Shown here piece after piece: positions 1 to 5,859 of a DNA stretch of 12,866 nucleotides; within the stretch, counting starts at the first letter, position 1, and each line of letters opens with the position of its first letter. Source of the stretch: Candidatus Uhrbacteria bacterium RIFOXYB2_FULL_45_11. GTDB taxonomy: Bacteria; Patescibacteriota; Patescibacteriia; UBA9934; GWF2-40-263. A model generated the notes under the pieces. It was not told the DNA's origin. It did not search any database and saw only the letters and a program-made list of their open reading frames with translations. The translations under genes and the position numbers were made by a program. The stretch is taken from assembly GCA_001791715.1 (NCBI GenBank), contig MGFD01000010.1:1-12866 (forward strand), in the 5' to 3' direction.

Positions 1-5
1 CACAT

Positions 6-386
6 ATGAAGTCATCACAAAGTGCTCTTGTTTTGAAATATCTTTTTGCGGATTTGTTGCGTGAAATTTTGTTTCTTCCAATTTGGTGGTACACCATCGG
101 ACTTGCGCGCATGGTTGTGTGGTGTGGTGCATCTGTAAAGGGTGCGGCACAAACAACGGGGCTGAGTGTTTGGGCAAAAAATTTATTTGTTCCCATGTAT
201 GGGGAAACAAGCATTTCCGGAAAGCTGATCAGTTTTTTTATGCGATTGGTTATGGTTATTGCGCGTGGGTTCGCCACGTTTGTTTGGATGTTGATCGCCA
301 TTTTGTTGTTCGCTCTTTATCTTGTAACACTTCCTGTGTCCGTGCTCGGCATTTTGTATCACGGGCTTGGAATGGTTTTTGTGTAA
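6..386 (+). CDS. small multi-pass membrane protein upstream of the Clp ATPase
   Basis: This 126-residue protein is hydrophobic. It has a membrane-embedded N-terminal third (about residues 8-40, rich in Leu, Trp and Ile), a short soluble stretch containing the motif WAKNLFVPMYG (about residues 56-66), and a long hydrophobic C-terminal half (about 73-125) that could hold two helices. No catalytic motif is visible. The ATG at 6 is the first start in the window, but the frame is open to the left edge, so the true start could lie outside. The stop codon is one base before the ATG of the Clp-type ATPase at 388, which implies translational coupling and perhaps a complex with that membrane-anchored ATPase. 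From memory, similar small proteins precede Clp genes in other CPR genomes; I cannot verify this here. The function is unknown. Confidence 0.75.
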   Translation: MKSSQSALVLKYLFADLLREILFLPIWWYTIGLARMVVWCGASVKGAAQTTGLSVWAKNLFVPMYGETSISGKLISFFMRLVMVIARGFATFVWMLIAILLFALYLVTLPVSVLGILYHGLGMVFV

Positions 387-387
387 T

Positions 388-2985
388 ATGCCAAACGGAT
401 ATCTCCTCAATAAAAAATTCTATCTCGCGCAAAATTTGGATCATCGCGCCATGGAAGAGCGCGCGGCAAAAATGCACGCAGCACAAACAATCAGTGGGAT
501 TAGTTTCTTGGTGTCTGCTCTTTTTTTGCTCGCGGGAACTGGATTGTTCGTGTATCAAAACGGATTTACAGAAATTCCTGCCCTTGCGTCGTTTTTGAGA
601 CCATCATTCGCCCTCATGCTTTTTTCTGTTGGAATGGTTGTTGGATGTTTTTCGTTCATGCATCAATCGGAAATCAAGCGACATCTTGTTTATCTTCCAA
701 AACGTGACAGAAATTCTATCGATCCTGAATTAGTATCTCTGGATGTTGTGCCAAAAGACGCCATTGATCTCATTCAATTTTTTCATCCATCCGCCATGAA
801 AGCACTCGATTCGGCGTTTGTGCTTGCGGAACGATTTGGTCACACGTCTATTGAGCCACTGCATTTGTTCGTTGGAGCAATTGAGGATGAATCTGCAACG
901 ATTTTGTTTGGAAGATTGGGGTTATCGTTTGAAAAAATAAAAGATCCCTTAAGTCGAAGACTTTCTACGCGGCAAATCGGGGATTTAACCGGATTAAATG
1001 AGGAAGCAGAACAGGTTTTATTACTGGCGTTTCGTAATGCGTATGTGGAGGGTCGAGAGCATGTTTCCGCGCTCGAACTTTTTTTTGAGGCGTATAAAGC
1101 GGAGTCATTTTTGGAAGATTTATTTCAAGAACAGAACGTAGATGCAGAACAATTTGAGAACATGGTGGATTGGATCCGCATCCATGAAAAAATCCGTGAT
1201 CAATATTTGCAATTTCAAAAGGCGGCCGCATCGAAACCAACGGGAGCAATGAACAGATCTATGACTTCTGTCGCAACGCCTCTTCTTGATGCATTTTCAG
1301 AAGATCTCACAACAGATGCGGTTTATGGGCGATTGCCGATGATGATTGGGCGGGAAGAAGAAATCGAACAAGTTTTTCGGGTGATTGAAGGTGGGCGTGA
1401 AAGCGCGTTGCTTGTTGGTCAGCACGGTGTTGGAAAAGGAAGTGTTCTCGCAGGAATTGCGGCGCTCATGGTTGAAGAGCGCGTTCCGGATGTTTTGAAA
1501 GACAAACGTCTGGTCAAAATTTCTATTCCGCAGCTTGTGAGTGGTGTTCCCGTTGAGACCGCTCAAGAACGCTTGATGCTCATGCTCGATGAAGTGTCGA
1601 GATCACGCAACATCATTCTTGCTCTCATGGATTTAGAGCAACTCACCGCGGACCTCGCGCCACTTTTGTCTGATTATCTTTCACGTGGGGCAACGTTTGT
1701 GATTGCAACCACAACTCCTCAGGATTACACAGAATCCATTGAACGATCCATGCTCGGACGCATTTTTCAAAAAGTGCGCGTTGATGAACCAGATGAAAAA
1801 ACAGCCATTCGTATTCTCGAATCAAAAATTGGAGGCATCGAACATGAAAAAAAAGTGATCTTTCAATATGATGCGGTTGAAAAATGCGTAAAGTTGTCTG
1901 ATCGGTACATGCATGAACAGTATTTGCCAAAAAAGGCGATCGAAATTGCGCGTGAAGTTGCACAACAAGTGGCAAAAAATCGCGGAGAGAATGGTGTTGT
2001 GACAGGAGAAGACGTCGCAAAAATTATCGCAACAAAAACGGGAATTCCTGTTACAAACGTTGCGGAAGATGAAAAAATGAAACTGTTACATCTTGAAGAT
2101 GAGATGCATGGTCGCATTATTGGACAAGATGAAGCAGTGAAGGCGGTCGCGAGTGCACTTCGAAGAGCGCGCGCAGATTTGCGCCCAGGCTCACGTCCAA
2201 TCGCCTCGTTTTTGTTCCTCGGGTCGACCGGAGTTGGAAAAACCGAGCTTGCAAAGACGCTTGCGGCAACATACTTTGGCAGTGAACAAATGATGATTCG
2301 TGTGGACATGTCCGAGTATCAAGATGTTCGCAGCATGGACAAGCTGATCGGCGCGCCGGGCTCTAACCAAGGTGGGCTGTTCTCAGAAGCGGTTCGTACA
2401 CGACCGTTTGCTGTCGTGCTCCTCGACGAGCTCGAAAAGGCGGATCCAAATATCCTAAACGTCTTTCTCCAAATTCTCGATGACGGCCGCGTAACAGACG
2501 CCGCCGGCCGCGTGATCGATTTTACAAATACGATTATCATTGCAACATCAAACGCAGGAACACAATACATTCAAGACGCCGTCGCGCGCGGTGAGTCCAC
2601 TGACACGATTAAAACGCATTTGCTCGAAGAAGAACTGCGCACCATTTATCGACCTGAGTTTCTCAATCGATTCGACGGTGTCATTGTCTTTAAGCCTCTC
2701 GAAGAATCACAAATTGTCGAGATTACAAAGCTCATGATTGCGCAGGTCACAAAACGTCTTGAGGGAAAAGGAATTGGATTTCAGGTTACAGATGCGGAAG
2801 TTCTTGAGCTTGCACACAAAGGCTATGATCCTAAGTTTGGTGCACGACCACTCAGACGTGTCGTCCAAGAAGAAGTCGATAACGCGATCGCAAACGCTCT
2901 CCTTGAAGGCAAAGTCCAAAGACGTGATACAATCGTCCTCGATGTTGGGGGAGTGATGTCTATTCAAAAAGGAAAAGAATTATGA
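388..2985 (+). CDS. membrane-anchored Clp/Hsp100-type AAA+ ATPase
   Basis: This 865-residue Clp/Hsp100 relative is probably a protein unfoldase or chaperone held in the membrane. Two hydrophobic helices lie at about residues 34-56 and 70-91. They are followed by two Clp N-type repeats (about 120-250), a first AAA module and a second AAA module. The first AAA module is degenerate: its P-loop (344-352) has Gly after the Lys instead of Ser/Thr, and the Walker B Asp415 is followed by Leu instead of Glu. The second is intact: P-loop GSTGVGKT (612-619), Walker B Asp680-Glu681, arginine finger Arg761 in FLNRF, and sensor-2 GARPLRR (818-824). I see no long M-domain coiled coil. There is also no [LIV]GF ClpP-docking tripeptide between sensor 1 and the arginine finger, so partnership with ClpP is doubtful. 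ATG 388 is chosen one base after the upstream stop; an in-frame TTG at 367 would overlap that gene. The stop overlaps the next start. Confidence 0.92.
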   Translation: MPNGYLLNKKFYLAQNLDHRAMEERAAKMHAAQTISGISFLVSALFLLAGTGLFVYQNGFTEIPALASFLRPSFALMLFSVGMVVGCFSFMHQSEIKRHLVYLPKRDRNSIDPELVSLDVVPKDAIDLIQFFHPSAMKALDSAFVLAERFGHTSIEPLHLFVGAIEDESATILFGRLGLSFEKIKDPLSRRLSTRQIGDLTGLNEEAEQVLLLAFRNAYVEGREHVSALELFFEAYKAESFLEDLFQEQNVDAEQFENMVDWIRIHEKIRDQYLQFQKAAASKPTGAMNRSMTSVATPLLDAFSEDLTTDAVYGRLPMMIGREEEIEQVFRVIEGGRESALLVGQHGVGKGSVLAGIAALMVEERVPDVLKDKRLVKISIPQLVSGVPVETAQERLMLMLDEVSRSRNIILALMDLEQLTADLAPLLSDYLSRGATFVIATTTPQDYTESIERSMLGRIFQKVRVDEPDEKTAIRILESKIGGIEHEKKVIFQYDAVEKCVKLSDRYMHEQYLPKKAIEIAREVAQQVAKNRGENGVVTGEDVAKIIATKTGIPVTNVAEDEKMKLLHLEDEMHGRIIGQDEAVKAVASALRRARADLRPGSRPIASFLFLGSTGVGKTELAKTLAATYFGSEQMMIRVDMSEYQDVRSMDKLIGAPGSNQGGLFSEAVRTRPFAVVLLDELEKADPNILNVFLQILDDGRVTDAAGRVIDFTNTIIIATSNAGTQYIQDAVARGESTDTIKTHLLEEELRTIYRPEFLNRFDGVIVFKPLEESQIVEITKLMIAQVTKRLEGKGIGFQVTDAEVLELAHKGYDPKFGARPLRRVVQEEVDNAIANALLEGKVQRRDTIVLDVGGVMSIQKGKEL

Positions 2986-4028
2986 TGAGTTTATTGATCA
3001 GTTTTGGAGTGACGGCATTTATCATCGCATTTTTTGCGACAGTGTTTGTTCGATTTGTTGCGACCAAATGGCATATTGTGGACCATCCACATCATCCAAA
3101 AAATGTTCATACACACCCAATTCCACGCCTTGGCGGAATCGGAATTTATCTTGCGGTCGCTGTTGCGGTCATTGGATCGCTTCTGTCATCAAAGTGGCTC
3201 ATATCCGGCGAGATTCAATATCTGCAATACATCGGCTTTCTCCTCGGTGGACTCATTCTCATGATCGGTGGTTACATTGACGATCGTTTTGACCTTCCGC
3301 CACAATTTGCCATCATTGCTCCGCTTCTTGCGAGTGCAACGGTCATTTTGTGCGGAGTGAATATCGAAAAGCTCACGAATCCGTTCGGAGGTGTTGTTTA
3401 TCTGCACATCTGGCAATCAAACATCATTGTCTTTTTATGGCTGATGGTAGTCATGTATACAACAAAGTTTCTTGATGGTCTTGATGGCCTCGCAACATCG
3501 GTCACTTCGATCGGTTCGCTCATGGTTCTTCTCCTTGCGCTCACGGTCGCATATTTCCAGCCTGACGTCGCTCTTCTTGCCGCAATCGTTCTTGGAGCCC
3601 AGCTCGGGTTTTTGTTTTGGAACTTCCATCCGGCCTCAATCTTTCTTGGCGAGGGTGGCAGTACACTCGTCGGATACCTTGTTGGAATGCTTGCGGTTAT
3701 TTCGGGCGGAAAATTAGCAACAGCACTCCTTGTCCTTGGTGTTCCTCTTCTCGACGTCCTCTGGATCATGCTTCGACGATTCCGAACAGGCGGTCTTAAA
3801 CAAATCTTTGTCGGTGATCGTAAACATTTACATCACAGACTGTTTGACCGCGGTTGGAGCCAGACACAAATCGTGCTTTTTTATGTATTTATCGCGGGAT
3901 TGTTTGGTGTCTCGACATTATTTTTTCAAAGCAAAGAAAAAGCAATCATCCTCATGCTCCTCGCCGGACTTATGTTTGTCGCTGCGGCGTTCTTCGTAAA
4001 AAAGGAAAAGCGAACCGTATCGAGATAG
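2982..4028 (+). CDS. WecA/TagO/Rfe-type polyprenyl-phosphate sugar-1-phosphate transferase
   Basis: This 348-residue integral membrane protein belongs to the MraY/WecA family, which transfers a sugar-1-phosphate from a UDP-sugar to undecaprenyl phosphate to start a lipid-linked glycan. Visible family motifs, in order, are HPIPRLGG (45-52), the metal-binding Asp100-Asp101-x-x-Asp104, DGLDGLA (165-171), the loop GEGGS (223-227) and HLHHR (282-286). The His-rich loop points to the WecA/TagO branch rather than MraY. Two positions differ from the usual consensus: the Asn three residues before DGLDGLA is Lys, and the usual Asp in the MGDxGS loop is Glu224. About ten hydrophobic segments are present. 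Its ATG overlaps the Clp stop by four bases (ATGA), and a GGA-rich ribosome site sits about 8 bases upstream, so it is co-translated with the ATPase. ATG at 2985 is an alternative start. The substrate sugar cannot be told from sequence. Confidence 0.9.
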   Translation: MMSLLISFGVTAFIIAFFATVFVRFVATKWHIVDHPHHPKNVHTHPIPRLGGIGIYLAVAVAVIGSLLSSKWLISGEIQYLQYIGFLLGGLILMIGGYIDDRFDLPPQFAIIAPLLASATVILCGVNIEKLTNPFGGVVYLHIWQSNIIVFLWLMVVMYTTKFLDGLDGLATSVTSIGSLMVLLLALTVAYFQPDVALLAAIVLGAQLGFLFWNFHPASIFLGEGGSTLVGYLVGMLAVISGGKLATALLVLGVPLLDVLWIMLRRFRTGGLKQIFVGDRKHLHHRLFDRGWSQTQIVLFYVFIAGLFGVSTLFFQSKEKAIILMLLAGLMFVAAAFFVKKEKRTVSR

Positions 4029-4030
4029 TC

Positions 4031-4046
4031 GCAGGCTTCAGCTTGC
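4031..4046 (+). terminator. weak hairpin after the envelope operon
   Basis: A 6-bp stem (4031-4036 with 4041-4046, one G-U pair, loop TTCA) lies directly after the stop of the sugar-phosphate transferase. It is followed by a T-rich but interrupted stretch rather than a clean T run. It could be a weak terminator. Confidence 0.3.
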
Positions 4047-4099
4047 GTAGATTGGATTTGATTTCTTTTTGTATTTTGATAAAGTATTTTTAATCACCT

Positions 4100-4321
4100 A
4101 TGACAACAAAAGCTCTCGAATCTAAAGTTCAATCGTTGACCCGTGAAGTGAAGCATCTTCGATCGGTTGTTTACGATTTAGCGTCTCAGAAAGATTCAGA
4201 AGGAGAATATAAAGCGGCATTTGTGAAGAAAACGATTGCGTTGCAAATGAAGAAAGGGAAAATAAGGACATTTACAACAAAGGAAAATTTTCTCAAACAA
4301 ATTCAATCAAAACGCGTATGA
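4100..4321 (+). CDS. RelB-like antitoxin of a type II toxin-antitoxin pair
   Basis: This is a 73-residue, very charged protein. Its N-terminal half is predicted to be helical and coiled coil (about residues 5-32). The C-terminal half (about 35-70), basic and hydrophobic, contains a phrase of the type EGEYKAAFVKK followed by FTTKENFLKQI, the usual layout of small antitoxins whose tail wraps the toxin. The assignment rests mainly on context: its stop overlaps by four bases (ATGA) the start of a RelE-like toxin frame. There is no clear Shine-Dalgarno sequence before ATG 4100, and the short AT-rich upstream region gives no convincing -35/-10 pair. Antitoxins of this kind usually repress their own promoter together with the toxin. 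It is intact although its toxin appears broken. Confidence 0.65.
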   Translation: MTTKALESKVQSLTREVKHLRSVVYDLASQKDSEGEYKAAFVKKTIALQMKKGKIRTFTTKENFLKQIQSKRV

Positions 4322-4578
4322 CCATTCGGTTTGAATCGCGTTTTTTAAAATCTGCAGAGAAACTTCCAGTGTCTGCACAAAAATGACTTAGTGATTTGTT
4401 GGAGGTTCTCGAATCTGATCCGTTTCATCCTATACTTCATTCGAAGCGTCTGAAGGGCGTTCTTTCGAATATCTATTCATTTCGTATTCAGCATGATTGG
4501 CGGGTTACATTTTGTTTTGATTCAAAAGAGATCATTCGAGTTTTAGATGTAGATCATCGAAAAAATATTTATCGATAA
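4318..4578 (+). pseudogene. RelE/ParE-family toxin interrupted by an in-frame TGA
   Basis: Read from ATG 4318, the frame gives 22 residues beginning MTIRFESRFLKSAEKL. It then meets a TGA at 4384-4386 and continues without further stops to TAA 4576-4578. The two halves joined (about 86 codons) look like one RelE-type mRNA interferase: an N-terminal helix, a DPFHP turn, KRLKG, a central strand pair with HDWRVTF, and the C-terminal signature DVDHRKNIYR that resembles the RelE active-site end. A single base change (for example from CGA or AGA) would explain the TGA. TGA is a true stop elsewhere in the window, so this reads as a nonsense mutation. Restart at TTG 4396 would give only the C-terminal 60 residues and lose the first helix. 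A sequencing error or readthrough cannot be excluded. Confidence 0.75.
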
Positions 4579-4581
4579 AAG

Positions 4582-4610
4582 AAAAAATCCTCCACGAATC
4601 AGTGAAGGAT
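4582..4610 (-). terminator. rho-independent terminator of the minus-strand membrane protein
   Basis: Read on the minus strand, a 9-bp stem with one mismatch (4610-4602 with 4595-4587, 6-base loop) is followed directly by six T residues (4587-4582). It lies 9 bases past the stop of the membrane protein gene. It also lies just downstream of the toxin frame, but it has a T run only on the minus strand. Confidence 0.8.
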
Positions 4611-4618
4611 GAAGAGAT

Positions 4619-5194
4619 CTAAGTGTTGACCAACAGACTTTTATTTTGTCTCCAGATCAATTGATGCATCAATTTGATGCCATTTACCAGATTTGCGGCG
4701 AAAAGTGCGCAGATGATACTTTCAATCCCCACGCTATAAGGCTGATTGCACAGATTGTGTCCCACACAAAGGCCTACGATAAGGCTCACACCGAGACTCG
4801 TGCCGAAAGCCATGCCAGACAATGCACCGAAAAACATGTAAAAGCCAGTCTCGAGATTCATTTGCGGACCATGGGCAGAAACACTAAAGAGGAACGAACT
4901 TATAATGAAACCCACAACGAGACCTACAGAGAGTTGAACCAGCAATTCTTTTTTGTCTTCCGCATTCCTATTCCTGTACGCTGTGAAGAACATCACGGAG
5001 TAGATGGGTCCAAGCAAGATATCGTACCAATGAGAGATGGCAAACGGAAGCGTGATGAACGAGTTCTTGGTGAGCTCGATCGTTGTTACTACCGGTACTT
5101 CGCCGGTGATAACGTACCAAACCGCCCAGTAAAGAGCGATGAGTGTAGCTGAAAGTGCTGACCAACGAACCATCATCTTTTGATATGAGTCCAA
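4619..5194 (-). CDS. multi-pass membrane protein of unknown function
   Basis: This 191-residue hydrophobic protein has about five membrane segments (roughly residues 10-30, 48-72, 83-108, 115-142 and 150-172) and a short basic C-terminal tail. I recognise no family. The start is TTG 5194, because an excellent Shine-Dalgarno sequence AGGAGGTG (5206-5199) ends 4 bases upstream. The frame is open further, to ATG 5266, but that start lies at the promoter -35 and upstream of the predicted transcript start, so it is unlikely. ATGs at residues 7 and 8 are possible but are too far from the ribosome site. The gene has its own near-consensus promoter (5266-5238), a 5' hairpin and its own terminator, so it is a monocistronic unit. 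The strength of these signals suggests good expression. Confidence 0.82.
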   Translation of the reverse strand: MDSYQKMMVRWSALSATLIALYWAVWYVITGEVPVVTTIELTKNSFITLPFAISHWYDILLGPIYSVMFFTAYRNRNAEDKKELLVQLSVGLVVGFIISSFLFSVSAHGPQMNLETGFYMFFGALSGMAFGTSLGVSLIVGLCVGHNLCNQPYSVGIESIICALFAANLVNGIKLMHQLIWRQNKSLLVNT

Positions 5195-5206
5195 TAGACA
5201 CCTCCT

Positions 5207-5232
5207 GTCGCAGGGTTTTTTGTGATTGCGAC
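5207..5232 (-). promoter_or_regulatory. 5' leader hairpin next to the ribosome site
   Basis: The minus-strand transcript would begin near 5231 and at once form a perfect 6-bp stem (5232-5227 with 5212-5207) with a 14-base A/C-rich loop. The stem ends one base before the AGGAGGTG ribosome site. It could stabilise the 5' end or modulate ribosome access; no known riboswitch class is recognised. Confidence 0.4.
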
Positions 5233-5237
5233 GTTTG

Positions 5238-5266
5238 TTTATATCTGTTTTTTTAGAAAAAGTCAA
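5238..5266 (-). promoter_or_regulatory. sigma-70-type promoter of the minus-strand membrane protein
   Basis: On the minus strand, TTGACT (5266-5261), a 17-base spacer and TATAAA (5243-5238) form a near-consensus promoter. Transcription should start near 5231, leaving a 5' leader of about 37 bases before TTG 5194. Confidence 0.82.
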
Positions 5267-5270
5267 TAGT

Positions 5271-5299
5271 TTGACATAAATCCATAGAATGAGTATGAT
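5271..5299 (+). promoter_or_regulatory. sigma-70-type promoter of rplU
   Basis: TTGACA (5271-5276), a 17-base spacer and TATGAT (5294-5299) match the housekeeping consensus with one mismatch. Transcription should start near 5306. The -35 box lies only 4 bases from the -35 box of the opposing promoter. Confidence 0.85.
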
Positions 5300-5305
5300 C
5301 CACGC

Positions 5306-5376
5306 ATAAATTATTCATTTCGCTGGCATACCGTCTCGTAACACGAGTCTGAGGAGCCGCGTACGTATTGATTGAT
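5306..5376 (+). promoter_or_regulatory. rplU leader, possible autoregulatory element
   Basis: The leader is about 71 bases long and holds a 5-bp hairpin with a 3-base loop (5335-5339 with 5343-5347), then GAGGAG (5351-5356). Leaders bound by bL21 are known in several bacterial groups. I see no match to a specific one, so the regulatory role is inferred from gene identity and leader length. Confidence 0.35.
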
Positions 5377-5697
5377 ATGGCAAACATTGCAGTTATTATT
5401 GCTGGAGGAAAACAATACATTGTTCGTGAAGGGCAAGAGCTTAAGATTGAAAAATTAGATCTTGAGCCAGGAGCAACCGTATCTTTTGATGCGTTGTTGA
5501 TTTCTGATGAAGAAGGAACTCAAACTCAGGTTGGAACTCCAACCGTGAGCGGTGCTAAAATTTCAGCGAGTGTCATTGATAACGGACGAGCAAAAAAAGT
5601 CTCGGTTATCAAGTACAAGCCAAAGTCTCGATACCGACGCAACGTCGGGCATCGTCAGCCTTTTACGCAAATTCGTATTGAAAAAATTAGCGCCTAA
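5377..5697 (+). CDS. rplU: 50S ribosomal protein bL21
   Basis: This 106-residue protein has the bL21 pattern throughout: an N-terminal strand AVIIAGGKQYIV, a central GATVSFDALLI segment, and the C-terminal rRNA-binding stretch with YKPKSRYRRNVGHRQPFT followed by IRIEKI. Length is normal for the family. It binds 23S rRNA in the large subunit. ATG 5377 gives the standard N-terminus. The GAGGAG at 5351-5356 is 20 bases upstream, so TTG 5368 (adding three residues) is a real alternative with a better distance of 11 bases. Unlike most bacteria there is no rpmA (bL27) behind it: the gene has its own promoter and a terminator overlapping its stop. Confidence 0.96.
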   Translation: MANIAVIIAGGKQYIVREGQELKIEKLDLEPGATVSFDALLISDEEGTQTQVGTPTVSGAKISASVIDNGRAKKVSVIKYKPKSRYRRNVGHRQPFTQIRIEKISA

Positions 5698-5710
5698 CGC
5701 GCTAATTTTT
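5682..5710 (+). terminator. strong terminator overlapping the rplU stop codon
   Basis: A perfect 12-bp stem (5682-5693 with 5699-5710) with a 5-base loop ends in five T residues. A-rich and T-rich arms make it symmetric, so it could also stop transcription from the other side. The loop contains most of the TAA stop. Confidence 0.88.
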
Positions 5711-5720
5711 ATTTATCCCA

Positions 5721-5841
5721 TTGTGTCATTCCGACCGACGAGTCATCGAGGAGTGGAGGAATCTCACGTTTATGCGAGATCCCTCGGCTACGCTGCGCTT
5801 CGCAGTGCACACTCGTCGAACTCGTAAGCGGGATGACACAA
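5721..5841. repeat. MITE/REP-like palindromic element
   Basis: This element is about 121 bases long and is bounded by 12-base terminal inverted repeats with one mismatch (5721-5732, TTGTGTCATTCC, against 5830-5841). Internally it has a second inverted pair around GAATCTC and GAGATCC (about 5759-5785) and GC-rich segments with CGGCTACGCTGCGCTTCGC, so most of the element can fold back on itself. Elements starting GTCATTCC and ending GGATGAC are common dispersed non-coding palindromes in bacteria. Only one copy lies in this window, so mobility or copy number cannot be judged here. It fills the gap between the rplU terminator and the ABC exporter. Confidence 0.75.
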
Positions 5842-5859
5842 AACATTTGGAGGAAACCT

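Noticed and set aside
83..598. Open frame of 171 codons on the plus strand
   Set aside because: It overlaps the small membrane protein and the start of the Clp gene in another frame; its composition is irregular (many Cys, His and Trp) and no motif is visible.
1863..2309. Minus-strand frame of 148 codons inside the Clp gene
   Set aside because: It is antisense to the conserved AAA2 region; the Ser/Ala-rich translation is typical of a shadow of a real gene.
4318..4578. Recoding of UGA as glycine (Gracilibacteria/SR1 code) to explain the TGA in the toxin
   Set aside because: Several clear genes end in TGA at exactly the expected place (for example Clp at 2983-2985 and the CoaB-like gene at 10970-10972), and long genes contain no internal TGA.
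4646..5152. Plus-strand frame of 168 codons opposite the membrane protein
   Set aside because: Polar, His/Thr/Glu-rich translation with no ribosome site; the minus-strand frame has a full set of promoter, ribosome site and terminator.
5721..5841. CRISPR repeat or riboswitch in the rplU-ABC gap
   Set aside because: There is no repeat-spacer periodicity; the terminal inverted repeats and near-symmetry fit a MITE/REP-like element better.
5833..5859. ABC exporter starting at ATG 5833
   Set aside because: This ATG is part of the terminal inverted repeat of the palindromic element; ATG 5860 has GGAGG at ideal spacing and a normal N-terminus.
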